Assembly (NCBI GenBank): GCA_025356715.1
Contig: JANXRU010000406.1
Span: 1 to 17,056, forward strand
DNA length: 17,056 bases
Origin: Bacteroidota bacterium
GTDB taxonomy: Bacteria; Bacteroidota; Bacteroidia; B-17B0; B-17BO
Direction: 5' to 3'
Shown here: piece by piece, positions 14,340 through 17,056 of the stretch
Position numbering within the stretch: position 1 is the first letter of the stretch
Layout: each line of letters opens with the position of its first letter
Notes under the pieces: model-generated
Seen by the model: the letters and a program-made list of their open reading frames with translations, nothing else
Told to the model about the DNA's origin: nothing
The model's database searches: none
Made by a program: the position numbers and the translations under genes

Positions 14340-17056
14340 ATGAGAATTATTTTACTTTTTATTATTACGTCATTTATTTTAGTTTGCTTACCACAAAAAT
14401 ATTATGCGCAAGGGGGCGATAATGCGGCAGCTGCGGCTGGAGCACCTATAACATTACCTTTTTCTGCAGCAGGAACTACTTGCGGTCATGTTGATAATTA
14501 CAATCCACTTAGTCCTTATGGCATTGCAACAAGTGGGAAAGATTGGTTGTATTATTTTTGTGCACCAACTAATGGCACTATAGATGTATTTTTAACCAAT
14601 GCATATGGTTACTCTTCTGGAGCTTTTATTTATAGTGTTACTCCAAATGCAGGGGGGTCTAATTGGTTTACAACATCATTTACTGGCGGCACTTATATTA
14701 ATAGTTCGGTATCAGTAACTGTTACAGCAGGCACTTGTTATTATGTTATGATTGATAATTATATCGCTGGTTCAGATGGATCGGCAACTTGTTTTAATTA
14801 TACGGCTTCTATACGTTACCATACTACTCCACCCGCAGCACCCTTAGAACCTGCCTGTTCTAATATTGGTTATGATAATGGAACAACAAGTAGTTGGGTT
14901 GGCACTACTGGAGGTGTTACTCAGGGCGCTACTGGTGCATCTACCCCCCAATACAACCCCTTTTATTATGCCACTAGTCCTTCTCAACAATTGGTAACAA
15001 GTGGCGCAGGCGTTGACCCTTATGGTGGCTTTCCATTAATTAGTCCTGTGGGCTCAACAAACTCATTAAGACTTGGTGATTACGGAACATTTGGAGTTAC
15101 TCCTCGAGGGCCTTCTGGTATACCTGGTGCCTGCGGAGCCTCAATAGAACAAAAATTTACAGTAACAGCTTCCAATGCCTTGTTTGTTTATTATTATGCA
15201 GTAGTTATTCAAAATGCACTTTCAGATTCTATCCTTCAATCTTTAATTCCAGGAAATGGGGATAGTTTGGATATATTTGGTAATCAAGTTTCAGCCACAG
15301 ACGCTTTAGGTAATATCATACTGGTCCCTCATAAAGCAACTCAACAGCCGTTTTTTAAAACAGATGTTTTTGATTGTCTTGGTAACCCCGTATTATGTGG
15401 TCAATATTTAGTAACTGGTGGGCCAAATATTCCAGGTTTTCTATTAGCTCCAGGAACAACAGATGTGTATTATAAAAATTGGTCGCCAGTAGCAGTTGAT
15501 TTAACACCTTTTATTGGAACTTGTGTTACTGTTAGGTACACAAGTGGAGATTGTACAGTTGGAGGACATTTTGCCTATGCTTATGTTGATGCAACTTGTA
15601 ATCCGCTTGCTATTACTGGTATTAATGTTGTTTGCCCAACAAAATCAACCGTACTCACAGCCCCAGTTGGTTTATTTACCTATTCATGGACACCAGGAGG
15701 AATAACTACTCAATCAATAGTTGTAACCCCAACAACTACTACTACATACACTTGTGAATTAACCTCTTATACAAATTGCAAAACATTTCTAACGTATTCT
15801 GTATCCTTATTTCCAAATGCTATTGTTTCTTCCAATGCCTCAACTGTTTGCGCAGGCACTGCTGCTGCATTAACCACCACTGTAAATAATGGAGTTGGTT
15901 CTTACACATGGTCTCCAAGTGGTGGAAATAGTTTAACCGCTTCCGTTTCACCCGCTGCATCAACCATTTTTACTGTCACTTATGCCGATTCAAATGGTTG
16001 TAAAGATACAGCGCTATCAAGAGTCACGGTCAATCCATTACCATCAATGCTTACTCCTACCAATATAACCGTTTGTCATAATACGGCTATTGCGGCTTCG
16101 GCATTTTCGAGTACCGTTGCGGGTACAACCTTTAGTTGGACTAATACTAATACTACTATTGGACTTGGAGCAAGTGGTTCTGGTAATACACCTGGTTTTT
16201 TCGGTGTTAATACGGGTGCATCAGGGGTTACAGCCATCGTTTCTGTTACGCCTACAGCAAATGGATGCGTAGGGCCTCCTGTATCTTATAACATCATAGT
16301 TAATCCTATACCAAATGTAAATGCCGTACCAAGTGCAACGTATTGCAATGGGTCTGCTGTTCCTGCAACTGCATTTAGCGGAAGCGTAACAGCTACTACC
16401 TATAGTTGGGTAAATACAAATACAACGATTGGGTTAGGCGCTTCTGGAACTGGAAACACGACTGCTTTTACTGCCGCTAATGTAGGTTCAGGGCCAATAT
16501 CTGGCGTTATTACTGTAACGCCTTCAGCAAATACGTGTTTGGGATTACCTACAAATTATACCGTTTTGGTCAATCCTATTCCAACTGTTAATGCGGTGCC
16601 AAGCGCTACATACTGCAGTGGTATTGCTGTTCCTGCAACAACCTTTACTGGCTCCGTTTTAAATACAACGTATAATTGGGTAAATTCAAATACTACAATA
16701 GGTTTAGTCACTGCAGCAGGCGTTGGCACAGTATCAGCCTTTAATAGTTCAAATTTAACAGCTGTGCCAATATCAGGCGTCATAAGTATTACGCCTTCTG
16801 CAAATGGCTGTGTAGGAACGCCTACAAATTATACAATTAGTGTAAATCCTATTCCAACTGTAAATGCGATACCAAGTGCAACCTACTGTAATGGTGTTTT
16901 AGTCCCTGCAACAGCCTTTACTGGCAGTGTTACAGGAACAACCTTTAATTGGGTAAATTCAAATACTACAATTGGTTTAGCGGCAAATGGCGTTGGAAAT
17001 ACGGCTGCCTTTAATGCAACAAATATTAGTTTAGTTCCTATATCTGGAGTAATAAC
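14340..17056 (+). CDS. Large secreted repeat-containing adhesin-like protein (C-terminus beyond window)
   Basis: The frame is open from the ATG at 14340 to the right edge, 905 codons. A signal peptide MRIILLFIITSFILVCLPQK with YYAQ before the predicted cut (residue 24) marks it for Sec export. Residues 25-165 form a beta-rich, pre-peptidase-like domain (GKDWLYYFCAPTNGTIDVFL ... CYYVMIDNY). Residues 172-421 form a larger domain with ACSNIGYDNGTTSSWVG, INSLRLGD-like NSLRLGDYG, EQKFTVTA, FFKTDVFDCLGNPVLCG, and a closing GGHFAYAYVDATC; domains like this recur in big Bacteroidota surface proteins. Two Ig-like modules follow (about 422-565), then at least four modules of about 90 residues from 566 on. 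The architecture resembles SprB-like or gliding-motility-associated adhesins, and I expect a T9SS sorting domain at the missing C-terminus; that is inference. It is divergent from the T9SS cargo operon. The ATG is supported by the signal peptide; no Shine-Dalgarno site is seen, as is usual in this phylum. Confidence 0.88.
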   Translation, partial: MRIILLFIITSFILVCLPQKYYAQGGDNAAAAAGAPITLPFSAAGTTCGHVDNYNPLSPYGIATSGKDWLYYFCAPTNGTIDVFLTNAYGYSSGAFIYSVTPNAGGSNWFTTSFTGGTYINSSVSVTVTAGTCYYVMIDNYIAGSDGSATCFNYTASIRYHTTPPAAPLEPACSNIGYDNGTTSSWVGTTGGVTQGATGASTPQYNPFYYATSPSQQLVTSGAGVDPYGGFPLISPVGSTNSLRLGDYGTFGVTPRGPSGIPGACGASIEQKFTVTASNALFVYYYAVVIQNALSDSILQSLIPGNGDSLDIFGNQVSATDALGNIILVPHKATQQPFFKTDVFDCLGNPVLCGQYLVTGGPNIPGFLLAPGTTDVYYKNWSPVAVDLTPFIGTCVTVRYTSGDCTVGGHFAYAYVDATCNPLAITGINVVCPTKSTVLTAPVGLFTYSWTPGGITTQSIVVTPTTTTTYTCELTSYTNCKTFLTYSVSLFPNAIVSSNASTVCAGTAAALTTTVNNGVGSYTWSPSGGNSLTASVSPAASTIFTVTYADSNGCKDTALSRVTVNPLPSMLTPTNITVCHNTAIAASAFSSTVAGTTFSWTNTNTTIGLGASGSGNTPGFFGVNTGASGVTAIVSVTPTANGCVGPPVSYNIIVNPIPNVNAVPSATYCNGSAVPATAFSGSVTATTYSWVNTNTTIGLGASGTGNTTAFTAANVGSGPISGVITVTPSANTCLGLPTNYTVLVNPIPTVNAVPSATYCSGIAVPATTFTGSVLNTTYNWVNSNTTIGLVTAAGVGTVSAFNSSNLTAVPISGVISITPSANGCVGTPTNYTISVNPIPTVNAIPSATYCNGVLVPATAFTGSVTGTTFNWVNSNTTIGLAANGVGNTAAFNATNISLVPISGVI
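16035..17056 (+). repeat. Tandem 270-bp repeats encoding about 90-residue PKD/Ig-like modules
   Basis: Four in-frame copies begin at 16035, 16305, 16575 and 16848, with lengths of 270, 270 and 273 bases; the fourth is cut by the edge. Each starts Pro-[IL]-Pro and contains a conserved cysteine (TYCNG-like), a [FY]-x-W-x-N-[ST]-NTTIGL core, a PISGVI-like strand and a TP[ST]AN-x-C motif. Copies 3 and 4 are the most alike at DNA level, suggesting recent expansion from the right. More copies probably follow beyond the window. Confidence 0.9.

Noticed and set aside
15514..16272. Leu-rich ORFs in a shifted plus-strand frame
   Set aside because: They overlap the adhesin in another frame and arise from the same biased codons; no start context or family match.
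9714..17056. CRISPR-like or mobile-element-like repetition
   Set aside because: All repeats are in frame, have periods of 270-423 bases, and encode Ig/PKD modules. There are no short direct repeats with unique spacers and no transposase or terminal inverted repeats.

Overview
The window is AT-rich and looks like the chromosome of a Bacteroidota bacterium. Three things point there: promoter boxes of the TAnnTTTG type, no Shine-Dalgarno-like sites before the starts, and three secreted proteins of the kind exported by the type IX secretion system (T9SS). Two of these carry complete T9SS C-terminal sorting domains. The third runs off the right edge, so its C-terminus is not visible. Species and family cannot be fixed from sequence reading alone.

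Layout. (1) Positions 1-5357, minus strand: most of a large alpha-2-macroglobulin-like protein with an intact thioester motif, cut off at its C-terminal end by the left edge. (2) Positions 5358-6968, mostly plus strand: a divergent promoter region, clpS (adaptor of the Clp protease), an M48-family zinc metalloprotease that is probably a lipoprotein, and a small cold-shock protein ending in a strong hairpin terminator. (3) Positions 6986-8447: a divergent pair, folP (dihydropteroate synthase, minus) and a DUF1599 protein built from two similar halves (plus). (4) A hairpin terminator at 8471-8504 separates this from the secreted-protein block. (5) Positions 8524-13872, minus strand: a tight two-gene operon. 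The upstream gene makes a 561-residue protein with a type A T9SS sorting domain. The downstream gene makes a 1216-residue Ig/PKD-repeat protein with a type B (gliding-motility-associated) sorting domain. Both contain what appears to be the same cysteine-containing domain of about 200 residues. (6) Positions 13873-14339: a non-coding, AT-rich divergent region. (7) From 14340 to the right edge, plus strand: the N-terminal 905 residues of a large repeat-containing secreted adhesin-like protein.

How they fit together. The left half is mostly housekeeping and envelope or protein quality control: protease trap, N-degron adaptor, periplasmic protease, RNA chaperone, folate synthesis. The right half is a surface-protein locus in which three large secreted proteins share modular architecture and are arranged divergently. 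I see no tRNA, rRNA, CRISPR array, insertion sequence or phage gene. I do not see convincing evidence of a wholly new system. The best lead is the shared domain in the two adjacent T9SS cargo genes that use different sorting signals.
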